DNA from: Pontibacter fetidus
GTDB lineage: Bacteria; Bacteroidota; Bacteroidia; Cytophagales; Hymenobacteraceae
Direction of reading: 5' to 3'
DNA length: 64,000 bases
NCBI RefSeq assembly: GCF_010119545.1
Contig: NZ_JAAEAA010000018.1
Span: 18,575 to 82,574, forward strand
Below the pieces are notes generated by a model. The model made no database searches and had not been told where the DNA came from. It saw nothing but the letters and a program-made list of their open reading frames with translations. The translations under genes were made by a program, and so were the position numbers. Shown here piece by piece: positions 54,062-62,233 of the stretch (positions within the stretch are counted from its first letter, which is position 1; each line of letters starts with the position of its first letter).

Positions 54062-54827
54062 TTTTATAGTATTATGTCATTTCGAAGCAAGGAGAAGTCT
54101 GAATTCTATCGTTCTACTTTTGTCATTTCGAGCATTCTTGAGACGAGAGTCGAAAAGAACCAACGTAGCTGTGAGAAACCTTATGTGTCCTGTAGTTTGC
54201 GGTTCAACTCTTCGAACCAAGCCTTTTTTTTCATAGCTATTTGTATTCCTGGGAGCTTTACCTACCCATCGTTTCAATTCAGCTTTGGCTCCCTCACGGC
54301 CGGGAGGCCCCGTCTTCGGTTTGATCGCTGCTTTCGCTTCCTTTGCTCGTTCCTCGCAATGCCTTGCGGCACCGGAACCTCTCGAGGCGCTCAATCCAAA
54401 GACTGTGATCTTTCTACTATTCACCACTAACTATAGCTTGCACCGGTAAGCTCTGAGATTTATCGTGGTTGTAGTTTCGTAGGGACAGGTCGCGACCTGT
54501 CCGATCTTGGTCTGTAACTATAGAACTATAACCTCAACTATAGCAAAGGCAAAGAATTCCCCTCTTGAGAGGGGCAGGGGTGTGTTATAGCGAAGGCTTA
54601 ACGTATCTTCTCACAAGATCCTTCCAGGATGACAAATAAAATAGTAAGTAAAACTCCCTCTCCTGTTTATAGGAGAGAGCTGGAGCAAGGTGAAGCCCCA
54701 GACGCTAGCAGGAGCTGTGCACACTGCTAGGTTCAAAATCCTGCAAATCCTGATTCAGACAAAGACTTCCTCTCCTGTTTTAGGGGTAGGAGCACTTTTT
54801 AAAAGGAGTGGACTGGGGCGAGGGAAA
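54062..54827. repeat. Gene-free stretch packed with short dispersed repeats
   Basis: No credible gene lies in these 766 bases. Recognisable pieces are GTCATTTCGA twice (54076 and 54122), a perfect 20-base palindrome (54483-54502), the CCCCTCTTGAGAGGGG family (54559-54586), a GATCCTTCCAGGATGACAAA piece (54617-54636), two related CTCTCCTGTTT segments (from 54657 and 54770), and an ATCCTGATTCAG unit (54737-54759). Several families have copies elsewhere in the window. Confidence 0.7.
54483..54502. repeat. Perfect 20-base palindrome, REP-like
   Basis: GGACAGGTCGCGACCTGTCC is its own reverse complement and is preceded by CGTAG. Palindromes of this style occur as dispersed extragenic repeats in several bacterial phyla. 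No RAYT transposase gene is present in the window. Confidence 0.75.
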
Positions 54828-54857
54828 CAAAAAAGCCCTCCGTTTCCGAAGGGCTTT
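54828..54857 (-). terminator. Intrinsic terminator of the desaturase gene
   Basis: On the minus strand AAAGCCCT and AGGGCTTT pair over 8 bp and a run of T (TTTTTTGTTT) follows, just beyond the desaturase stop. Confidence 0.82.
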
Positions 54858-54861
54858 ATAA

Positions 54862-55608
54862 TTATGCTTTCACTTTTACCTTAGCAGGTTTCAGTTTTAT
54901 AATACTCAATTTATTCAGCGTCCAGATCACAGGCCAGGTTGGGTCAACTTCCCACCACTTTACTCCAAAGTTAACGCGGTTAGGCAGTTTGTGGTGGTTG
55001 TTCTGGAATAGCTCGCCTCCTGTCAGGAAATCGAAGAACAGCGAGTTGCGTGACTTGTCGTTGTTATCGAAGTTCTGGTAACCATATTTGTGGCCGCTCC
55101 AGTTTACGATAGCGCCATGTACCGGACCCATCAGGAAATGAATTGGCAGCAGCAGGTACATCCACCAGAATTCAGCAAACTGAATGTAGAACAGCACATA
55201 AAGCACACCCCAACCAATACGCGAAAAGTAAGAATCGCCTACTTTTTCAATAAAATTCCAAACCGGGTAGTTGCCATCAAATCTGCGCTCCGGCTCAACG
55301 CGGTTGTTTAGTACATCGTTGTAAATATTTTTGGTCTTCCACATCATCGTAAAGGCATTGTTAGAGTAATGCGGCGAGTGTGGGTCGCGCTCTGTGTCAG
55401 AAAAAGCGTGGTGCATGCGGTGCAAAATGGCATAAGCACGCGGCGATAAAAAAGAAGAACCTTGCGCGATATAGGTCAGCAGGTAAAACGCTTTCTCCCA
55501 AAACGGGTTCATGGTAAACATCTTATGGGCTGCATACCGGTGCAGAAAAAAGGTTTGTACAAACAGGGATAGGTACCAGTGTACTAAAAAGAAAATCAGG
55601 ATAGCCAT
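54862..55608 (-). CDS. Fatty acid (acyl-CoA/lipid) desaturase
   Basis: A 248-residue membrane di-iron desaturase with three histidine boxes: HRYAAHK, HRMHHAFSD and NNHHKLP, and a further His in NWSGHKYG. Hydrophobic segments lie around them. This is the delta-9-like acyl desaturase group of membrane fatty acid desaturases, which introduce a double bond using oxygen and an electron donor. It could supply unsaturated acyl chains for the cfa product at 8.4 kb; the two genes are not linked. Confidence 0.92.
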   Translation of the reverse strand: MAILIFFLVHWYLSLFVQTFFLHRYAAHKMFTMNPFWEKAFYLLTYIAQGSSFLSPRAYAILHRMHHAFSDTERDPHSPHYSNNAFTMMWKTKNIYNDVLNNRVEPERRFDGNYPVWNFIEKVGDSYFSRIGWGVLYVLFYIQFAEFWWMYLLLPIHFLMGPVHGAIVNWSGHKYGYQNFDNNDKSRNSLFFDFLTGGELFQNNHHKLPNRVNFGVKWWEVDPTWPVIWTLNKLSIIKLKPAKVKVKA

Positions 55609-55756
55609 TAAAGCGGAAGAATTGATATTTTAATAAATTGATAAGCAGGTATAAACTATAACCTTGCTAAATGACTGCAAAATTACGACAGTTATTTATA
55701 TCAAAATAGACAAAGCGCTATAAAAGTTCAGAAAGTTGATAAGGATCAACTTTTAT

Positions 55757-55880
55757 AATGAATAGTGATTAATGAGGAGTAATGAATAAGTAATGATAGT
55801 ATAAGTAATAGAAGAGTATGATTATAGCAGTTTCACCTGCTTCTCATTAATCATTACTCATTATCAATTACTCATTAACT
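55757..55880. repeat. Inverted pair of TAATGA-type repeat, 3' side of rluA
   Basis: The left arm (about 55757-55798) and right arm (about 55842-55880) are chains of TAATGA/TCATTA steps that are roughly complementary. The right arm overlaps the rluA stop codon. Between them is a short segment with CAGTTTCACCTGCTTC. Confidence 0.65.
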
Positions 55881-56546
55881 AAACGGCTTCCAGACGGCGG
55901 CTGCAGGTAGGGGAGCAGTTATAGTTATAGTTGTTTTCAAGGTTGGGTGCTCGAAATGCAGGGTGTGGGCGTGCAGGGCAATACTTTTATCGGGGAGTGG
56001 TTGTGGGGCGCCATACTTTAAATCGCCAACTATAGGACAGCGCATACTGGCCAGCTGTACCCGTATCTGGTGTGGCCGGCCGGTAATCGGGTTTACTTCC
56101 AGCAGGTACTTGCCTTGTTGGTTACCAAGTAATTTATAGTTGAGTTCAGACCTCGCGCCCGCAGGGTTTTCTTTTGCGTAAGCTTTCGTAACGTTTTTAG
56201 AAGCATCTTTTACAAGCCAGTGCACCAGCGAGCCGCTCTCCTGTGCAGGTTTATTCTGAACTATAGCCCAGTATATTTTCCGGGTTTTCTTGCTTCTGAA
56301 AAATTCGTTAAGTCGGGTTAATGCTTTAGATGTTTTGGCTAACAACACTACACCGCTCACCGGGCGGTCGAGGCGATGCACTACGCCTATAAACACATTG
56401 CCGGGCTTATTATACTTGTGCTTGATGTAGTCTTTAGCCAGGTCAGCTAAGGTTATGTCGCCGGTTTCGTCGCCGTGTACCAGCAAGCCTGCCGGTTTGT
56501 TCACCGCCAGCACATGGTTATCCTCAAACAGAACACTTAAAGCCAT
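55875..56546 (-). CDS. RluA-family pseudouridine synthase
   Basis: Isomerises uridine to pseudouridine in rRNA or tRNA. The 223-residue protein lacks an S4 domain and has the motifs NKPAGLLVHG, HRLDRPVSGVVLLAK (catalytic Asp60) and ITGRPHQIRVQLA. This is the short RluA/TruC-like class; the exact RNA target is not evident. The gene is flanked on both sides by TAATGA-type inverted repeats, whose arms touch its stop codon and the stop codon of panB. Confidence 0.93.
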   Translation of the reverse strand: MALSVLFEDNHVLAVNKPAGLLVHGDETGDITLADLAKDYIKHKYNKPGNVFIGVVHRLDRPVSGVVLLAKTSKALTRLNEFFRSKKTRKIYWAIVQNKPAQESGSLVHWLVKDASKNVTKAYAKENPAGARSELNYKLLGNQQGKYLLEVNPITGRPHQIRVQLASMRCPIVGDLKYGAPQPLPDKSIALHAHTLHFEHPTLKTTITITAPLPAAAVWKPFS

Positions 56547-56552
56547 AGGCTT

Positions 56553-56652
56553 TTTAATGAGTAATGAATAATGAACAATGATTAATAGAATGAGGATTAC
56601 TTTGCAACAAACTATAATTAGTCATTACTCATTAACCATTATTCCTTAATTA
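56553..56652. repeat. Inverted pair of TAATGA-type repeat between rluA and panB
   Basis: The left arm TTTAATGAGTAATGAATAAT (56553 onward) and the right arm GTCATTACTCATTAACCATT (about 56621 onward) are inverted relatives. The right arm runs into the panB stop codon (56650-56652). Confidence 0.65.
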
Positions 56653-57471
56653 ATATGCTTCCTGATCAGTTGGAAAATCGCGGCTCTTAACGTCTTTCAC
56701 ATAATTCTGCACGGCTTCTGTCATAATACTGTGCAGGTCAGCGTAGCGACGAAGAAAACGCGGTTTAAATTCTTTGTTTATGCCCAGCATGTCATGTACC
56801 ACCAGCACCTGTCCATCTACATGCGGACCAGCACCTATACCAATAATCGGAATATGTAGGTTTTCAGCAACGCGTTTAGCCAGTTCAGAAGGAATTTTCT
56901 CCAACACTATAGCAAAGCATCCAAGCTCCTGTAGCAACTGAGCATCTTCAATCAGTTTCTGTGCCTCGGCTTCTTCTTTAGCACGAACCGTGTAAGTACC
57001 AAATTTATAGATTGATTGCGGCGTTAAGCCCAGGTGGCCCATCACCGGAACGCCAGCGCTAAGTATACGCGTAATAGATTCTTTAATTTCAGCGCCACCT
57101 TCCAGTTTTACGCCATGCCCACCAGACTCTTTCATGATACGGATGGCCGAACGAAGCGCCTCTGAAGAATTGCCCTGGTATGACCCAAAGGGCATATCCA
57201 CCACTACAAACGCCCTCTTTACAGCACGCACCACCGACTGCGCATGGTAGATCATCTGATCCAGCGTTATGGGTAAGGTGGTTTCGTGGCCGGCCATTAC
57301 ATTAGAGGCAGAGTCGCCAACCAACAACACATCAATCCCGGCAGCATCCAGAATAGAAGCCATGGAAAAGTCGTAGGCCGTTAGCATCGATATCTTTTCG
57401 CCGCGCTCCTTCATGTTTTGCAACTGGTGCGTGGTGATTACTTTTACATCGCTTTTTTTCTGTACTGACAT
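56650..57471 (-). CDS. panB: 3-methyl-2-oxobutanoate hydroxymethyltransferase
   Basis: First committed step of pantothenate and CoA synthesis: transfers a hydroxymethyl group from methylene-tetrahydrofolate to ketoisovalerate. The ATG at 57471 gives [21 protein letters not shown] and 273 residues, the normal length; the longer frame from 57516 is not needed. Motifs include [53 protein letters not shown] and [20 protein letters not shown]. Other pan genes are not nearby. Confidence 0.96.
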   Translation of the reverse strand: MSVQKKSDVKVITTHQLQNMKERGEKISMLTAYDFSMASILDAAGIDVLLVGDSASNVMAGHETTLPITLDQMIYHAQSVVRAVKRAFVVVDMPFGSYQGNSSEALRSAIRIMKESGGHGVKLEGGAEIKESITRILSAGVPVMGHLGLTPQSIYKFGTYTVRAKEEAEAQKLIEDAQLLQELGCFAIVLEKIPSELAKRVAENLHIPIIGIGAGPHVDGQVLVVHDMLGINKEFKPRFLRRYADLHSIMTEAVQNYVKDVKSRDFPTDQEAY

Positions 57472-57517
57472 GGTATTGCGTGATTTTTTTGTAAAACTAT
57501 AAAACTTTAGAAACAAT

Positions 57518-57541
57518 AACAGCCACCCGTGGGCGGCTGTT
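57518..57541 (-). terminator. Hairpin after the LptD-like gene
   Basis: AACAGCCACCC and GGGCGGCTGTT form an 11-bp stem with one mismatch and a 2-base turn. A weak T-rich stretch follows on the minus strand. It may be a terminator or only slow transcription into panB. Confidence 0.6.
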
Positions 57542-57546
57542 CTGCT

Positions 57547-60210
57547 TTATCTGAAGTTTATACCTGATGTAGAGGATCTTTTTGTGAGTTTAAGGTCGCG
57601 GAGCAGTGCTGATCTGGCACTTATAGTCAGGTTATAACCTCTAATGTAACCAAACGGTGTCCAGCTGATGCTCATATCCCAGCAGTGCAGGTCTCGGTGA
57701 ATGTTTAAGCGTGCGCTGGATAGTTCCTGCTCAATAATATCATACGAAGCGTAATAACCAATCTTCCATTTATCGGTCAGGCTTACATCGCCATCTACAC
57801 CTACAGTATTGGCTATAGTGTTTGGGTTACTGCCTAAGCCACGGGTAAAGTTTAGGGTATAATCAATGTTCAGCGACCACGGAATTTTAAAATCTACATA
57901 GTCCGGCTCAAACGGGTTAGGTTTTTGAGTGAGCGTAGGCAAATTATTTGGTGTTGATGTTTGCGTACGGCGTGCCTGTGGGTTTAGGTTTGTACTGATC
58001 TGCAGGCCTGCATTAATCAGGCGCGCCGGTTTAAAGCCAGGTCCGTTAAGCAAATAACGGTCAACGGGTCTGCCAAGCGAGTCAGACTCGTAAGGTGTAA
58101 AGCTGGAGTTAAACCCGATGTTCACCACTTTAAACAGACGTGTGTTCAGGTTCATGGTTATCTGGCTCATTTTCAGGGAGTCGGCTGCAAAGTTGTAGGC
58201 TCCCCGTATGCCAAAGTTATCGATGAGGCTTACCTTTTCAAATGCCTTTCCTGTCGTATCTGTCTTCGATTTCACCTTCATTTCCAGGTTGTTGGTAATG
58301 CCGAAGCTCAGCGCACTTTGTAGTCCAAAACCAGGTACCCCGGAGTCAAAACGTCTCAGCATTTCGTAGCGTGGCTGCCCGTTTGTATTTTCGCCTACAT
58401 ACAGGTTCTGGTAAAACCCGAAGTACGGATCCCCGAAGTCTGGTTTATAGATGTACGAAACCGATGGCCTGATCATGTGGCGGATGGCTTCTACGCGTTT
58501 GCCCTTCACATACATGGTACCGTAAATGTTGGTACTAAGCGAGGCGCTGGCGCTATAGTCATACACACGGCCAAAACCTGCCGTATCTACATCCAATGCA
58601 TTAGAATCCGGATCGTATCTGAATGTATACTTTCTGTCTGTCCAGGTCTCAGAGTAATTTACGCCCGGCGAAAGGGTAAAGTATTTAAACAGCTTATAAG
58701 AGCCCAGGTTAATGTCGAAGTTGTGCGTGGCAGAGCGGCGGCCATTTTCCCAAAGCGTAGTAAAATCGTTCAGGCTGATTTCCCGGATGGTGTCGTTGCC
58801 GCCAATTACATCTACGCCTCCAAAGTTTGCAGCAGTTCTTTCTGTCCGGTTTGAGAGTGTGCTTTTAGCATTTACGTTATAGCCAACCGTTATACCTTCG
58901 TACCAGCGGCCGGTAGGTGTGTTCTTGGTCAGGGCCTCGTATAAGCTGATCGACGACATGCTGAAGTTCATGTCAGGCAATACAAAATTCATCTGCCCAT
59001 CCGGGTTCTGGCCCTGGCTTAGTTTAACTGTATAGCTAAAGGGAGTATTCTGGATGTTTTTCTGATATGAAATGCTGGAGTTGAACGATGCGGCCAGCCT
59101 GTCTGCAGTGCGGGTGTTGCCTGTTATCTGGTTATGGATAGAGCTACCGGCATTTACACTTGCCGTAAAGCGTCCTTTGCCTGGTTTCTGCACCGGGCTA
59201 TGCGACCATCGCACAAAAATGGTTCTCCTCGAATCCGGTATCTGGTCAAAAATATCGCCTGTTGAGCGGGACCGCGCTACATCTGCTTCATCAATCTTAA
59301 AGTAGGTATGCTCTATGCCAAAATTGCCCCGGTACGAGTAACGCTTGTTATAGTCGGCATTCAGGCGCAGGTCGTAACCACCCAGCGAGTATACATCGCC
59401 GGTTATACTGGCACCAATGTAGTCGTTCAGGGCCAGGTAGTAGCCACCATTCATCAGGTAAAACCCGCGCAGCGAGTTCTCACCAAAGCTCGGAACTATA
59501 ACCCCCGACGAGCGATTGTTCTTAGGCGTCGGGAACAAGCCGAACAGGAAGCCCAACGGTGTAGGAATATCGCCGATAACCAGGTTAAATGGCCCCGACA
59601 TGACTTTATCATTCGGGATGGCTTTTATTTTGCCGGCGTTGATGTAAAAGTGCGGGTGCGCCAGGTTGCAGGTAGTGTACTTGTTATGTAACCCAAAAAT
59701 CTCGTTGGCTTCATTCTTTTTTACAATTTCGGAATGTATAAAACCTTCGCCTTGTTGCGTTACTACTTCGGCAATGCGGCCGCGTTTTGTTTTATAGTTA
59801 TAGGCAATGCGTTTGGCAGAATAGGTTTCGGCACCATCCACAAAAACCGGTACGCCAATATCTTTGCCCGACGAGTCGGTAACGGAGGTGGCAGTAAGGG
59901 TGTTTTTTTCGTAATCGATCTGGATGTAGGCAGCCTCCAGGGTCATGGAGCCATAGTTTATTTTGGCGTCGCCGTACAGGTGCACTACCTTGTTGTTTGC
60001 TTCGAGCTGGATAGAATCTCTGGCAGAATATTTGATTGTCGTCTCGATGTCGCCTTTTGGGGCGGGCAGGGTTACCGAGTCTCTTTTAACTGTATCCTGA
60101 GGTGTTTTTACGGGGCGTATACTACGTGCAGGGGTTCGCTGCGCTAACGCCCAAAAGGGAGCAAGTACGGCAAGCTGCAGCAGCAGCGAAAAAATTAAAA
60201 TGTGTCGCAA
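57547..60210 (-). CDS. lptD: LptD/OstA-like outer membrane LPS assembly protein
   Basis: An 887-residue outer membrane protein. A signal peptide ends ALA (about residue 23). An OstA/LptA-like N-terminal domain follows (about 60-200: TIKYSARDSIQLEANNKVVHLYGDAKINYGSMTLEAAYIQIDYEKNTLTATS), then a long beta-barrel region rich in aromatic alternation with NNRSSGVIVPSFGENSLRGFYL. This matches the Bacteroidota version of LptD, which inserts LPS into the outer membrane. It is divergent from the amidase gene with a shared 75-base promoter region. Confidence 0.87.
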   Translation of the reverse strand: MRHILIFSLLLQLAVLAPFWALAQRTPARSIRPVKTPQDTVKRDSVTLPAPKGDIETTIKYSARDSIQLEANNKVVHLYGDAKINYGSMTLEAAYIQIDYEKNTLTATSVTDSSGKDIGVPVFVDGAETYSAKRIAYNYKTKRGRIAEVVTQQGEGFIHSEIVKKNEANEIFGLHNKYTTCNLAHPHFYINAGKIKAIPNDKVMSGPFNLVIGDIPTPLGFLFGLFPTPKNNRSSGVIVPSFGENSLRGFYLMNGGYYLALNDYIGASITGDVYSLGGYDLRLNADYNKRYSYRGNFGIEHTYFKIDEADVARSRSTGDIFDQIPDSRRTIFVRWSHSPVQKPGKGRFTASVNAGSSIHNQITGNTRTADRLAASFNSSISYQKNIQNTPFSYTVKLSQGQNPDGQMNFVLPDMNFSMSSISLYEALTKNTPTGRWYEGITVGYNVNAKSTLSNRTERTAANFGGVDVIGGNDTIREISLNDFTTLWENGRRSATHNFDINLGSYKLFKYFTLSPGVNYSETWTDRKYTFRYDPDSNALDVDTAGFGRVYDYSASASLSTNIYGTMYVKGKRVEAIRHMIRPSVSYIYKPDFGDPYFGFYQNLYVGENTNGQPRYEMLRRFDSGVPGFGLQSALSFGITNNLEMKVKSKTDTTGKAFEKVSLIDNFGIRGAYNFAADSLKMSQITMNLNTRLFKVVNIGFNSSFTPYESDSLGRPVDRYLLNGPGFKPARLINAGLQISTNLNPQARRTQTSTPNNLPTLTQKPNPFEPDYVDFKIPWSLNIDYTLNFTRGLGSNPNTIANTVGVDGDVSLTDKWKIGYYASYDIIEQELSSARLNIHRDLHCWDMSISWTPFGYIRGYNLTISARSALLRDLKLTKRSSTSGINFR

Positions 60211-60248
60211 CTTCTTCAGACTTCTCTAAAGTTTTTATTTAATTTGTA

Positions 60249-60256
60249 CAAAGTTA
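60249..60256 (-). promoter_or_regulatory. Candidate -7 element (TAACTTTG) of the lptD gene
   Basis: On the minus strand TAACTTTG matches TAnnTTTG exactly, about 40 bases upstream of the lptD ATG. Confidence 0.4.
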
Positions 60257-60284
60257 TTGTTTTAGCTTTTAACTAACGAGCGTT

Positions 60285-61067
60285 GTGAGAAATATTGTTA
60301 CTGTTTCAGTTTTAGCCCTTGTATTCTTCCTGCTTTCATCCAACAGGCTGGAGTACCGCAAAGACTACAAAGTTCGCACTGTAGTGATTGATGCCGGCCA
60401 CGGTGGAAAAGATAATGGTTGTAATGGCAAAGTGTCGCACGAAGCTGATGTGGCTTTGAGCCTTGCTTTGCAGGTAGGTAAGCTTATAGAAACTAACCTG
60501 CCTGACGTTAAAGTAGTGTATACGCGTAAAACTGATACGTTTGTTGAACTAATAGACCGCGCCGGCATAGCCAATAAAAACAATGCCGACCTTTTTATCT
60601 CTATCCACCTAAATTCAGGGCCGGCTGCTGCCTACGGCACCGAAACCTATTCTATGGGGTTGCATACCTCTAAAGGTAACCTGGATGTAGCCAAACGCGA
60701 GAACTCGGTAATTCTGCACGAAGACAACTATAAAGAGAACTATGGCGGCTTTGACCCTAACTCGCCACAGAGCCATATTTTATTTACCCTGCACCAGAGC
60801 GCTTACATGGATAACAGCCTGCGCTTTGCCCAGAAAGTAGAAAACGAATTTAAACACAGAGTAGGGCGCAGCAGCCGCGGTGTGAAACAGGCCGGCTTTC
60901 TGGTGCTCTGGAAATCTTACATGCCTAGTGTGCTGATAGAGTGCGGTTTTCTTACCAATCCTACCGAAGAAAAATTTCTTAACGATAAAACGGGGCAATC
61001 GTATATGGCTTCAGGTATATATCGTGCTTTCAAGGATTATAAGAAAGAACTGGAAGCCATGAACTAA
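60285..61067 (+). CDS. N-acetylmuramoyl-L-alanine amidase (amidase_3 type)
   Basis: Cleaves the amide bond between muramic acid and the peptide stem of peptidoglycan. The start is GTG at 60285, giving 260 residues with an N-terminal signal or anchor helix. Zinc ligands are His39 (DAGHGG), Glu53 (SHEAD) and His108 (ISIHLN), and the catalytic Glu219 lies in IECGFLTN. There is no SH3, LysM or AMIN domain, so it probably needs an activator or is constitutive. It is followed 21 bases later by the MCE gene, forming an envelope operon. Confidence 0.95.
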   Translation: MRNIVTVSVLALVFFLLSSNRLEYRKDYKVRTVVIDAGHGGKDNGCNGKVSHEADVALSLALQVGKLIETNLPDVKVVYTRKTDTFVELIDRAGIANKNNADLFISIHLNSGPAAAYGTETYSMGLHTSKGNLDVAKRENSVILHEDNYKENYGGFDPNSPQSHILFTLHQSAYMDNSLRFAQKVENEFKHRVGRSSRGVKQAGFLVLWKSYMPSVLIECGFLTNPTEEKFLNDKTGQSYMASGIYRAFKDYKKELEAMN

Positions 61068-61088
61068 TACAGCACATAAAATCCCTTC

Positions 61089-62147
61089 GTGAAAATATCT
61101 AAAGAAATAAAAGTAGCGCTGCTTGGTATAGTAGCACTTGTGATCTTATACTTTGGGTTCATGTTCCTTAAAGGAGCTGACCTTTTCTCCGATACCAGGA
61201 CCTACTATGTTGTGTATAATAACGTAGATGGCCTTACTGCTTCTAACCCCGTAATGCTGAATGGCGTGCAGGTAGGGTCGGTACAAACGCTGAAGCTGAT
61301 GCCTAAAGAGCATAATAACATTCTGGTAGAGATAGAGGTAGGGGAGGAACTACAGATCGGTGACTCTACGATAGCAGCACTTGCCAGCTCGGACCTGCTG
61401 GGCAGCAAAGCCATAACGCTATACTTAGGCAACAGCAAAAAAATGTATAAAGGTGGTGAGCGCCTGATTGCGTTTAACGAAAAAAGTATAGCCGACATGC
61501 TTACGACCAAAGCTGTACCGGTAATTGATAAAGTAGACACTACCCTTGCCCGCGTAAACCGCCTGCTCGACAGCGAAGCCAAACAAAACCTGCAGCTTAT
61601 TCTGGCCAACACCCAGGCAACCACCGAAGCACTTAACCAGATGCTACGGGCTAACCAGGGTAACATACAGGAAATAACAGCTAACACCAACCGGCTAATG
61701 GCCTCGCTGATAAAGACACAGCGCCACATTGACCGTATGGCCCTGAACATGGCCGAGATAACCGATACCCTGAAGCAGGCCGAGGTAAATAAACTGGTAG
61801 ATAACGCCAACAAGGCTGTGGTAGAAATGCAGCAGACGGTAGCCAAGCTAAATTCTAACCAAGGCTCGATGGGCAAGCTGATGAATGATAATGCGTTGTA
61901 TGAGAACATGACCCGCTCTACCGAAGCCCTGAACATGCTGCTGCGCGACATACAAGCTTACCCGAAACGCTATGTGCAGTTCTCGCTGATCGGCAGAAAA
62001 GATAAGTATAAGGTAGATGCTACCGGTCGCGTAATAACCCTGGACGAGGTAAAAGAAATGCAGGACGAGAACCCGGATGAGTTCAGGAGGCCGGTGCCCG
62101 ACACGCTTAAAATTCCGCTGAAACCAGATACAACAAATTCTGAATAA
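61089..62147 (+). CDS. MCE domain protein (MlaD family)
   Basis: The start is a GTG at 61089; the 352-residue product has one N-terminal membrane helix (VALLGIVALVILYFGFMFL), an MCE domain (about 36-115, with YYVVYNNVDGLTASNPVMLNGVQVGSVQTLKL) and a long helical C-terminal region (about 145-300). MCE proteins form hexameric lipid channels in the periplasm and usually pair with MlaE/MlaF permease and ATPase, which are not next to it here. The neighbouring LptD-like gene and amidase make an envelope lipid and wall group. Confidence 0.9.
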   Translation: MKISKEIKVALLGIVALVILYFGFMFLKGADLFSDTRTYYVVYNNVDGLTASNPVMLNGVQVGSVQTLKLMPKEHNNILVEIEVGEELQIGDSTIAALASSDLLGSKAITLYLGNSKKMYKGGERLIAFNEKSIADMLTTKAVPVIDKVDTTLARVNRLLDSEAKQNLQLILANTQATTEALNQMLRANQGNIQEITANTNRLMASLIKTQRHIDRMALNMAEITDTLKQAEVNKLVDNANKAVVEMQQTVAKLNSNQGSMGKLMNDNALYENMTRSTEALNMLLRDIQAYPKRYVQFSLIGRKDKYKVDATGRVITLDEVKEMQDENPDEFRRPVPDTLKIPLKPDTTNSE

Positions 62148-62162
62148 GGCTATATAAAATCG

Positions 62163-62170
62163 TATATTTG
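62163..62170 (+). promoter_or_regulatory. Candidate -7 element (TATATTTG) of the carboxyltransferase gene
   Basis: Exact TAnnTTTG match, 64 bases upstream of the carboxyltransferase ATG. A hairpin follows immediately, so it may instead be only part of the terminator region. Confidence 0.35.
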
Positions 62171-62172
62171 TG

Positions 62173-62197
62173 AAATCCGCTCCTGGGGCGGATTTTT
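62173..62197 (+). terminator. Intrinsic terminator after the MCE gene
   Basis: AAATCCGC and GCGGATTT pair over 8 bp and a T tract follows. Confidence 0.75.
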
Positions 62198-62233
62198 CTT
62201 TGTAAGCAGTTCCTTAATTCAACCCTACCCTCA

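Noticed and set aside
54077..54430. Open frames on both strands in the rny-desaturase gap
   Set aside because: The frames run through dispersed repeat pieces, have no recognisable domain and no sensible start context, so they are chance frames.
54730..54760. GGTTCAAAATCC, at first like the T arm of a tRNA
   Set aside because: No acceptor stem or anticodon arm can be built; it is part of the ATCCTG repeat family.
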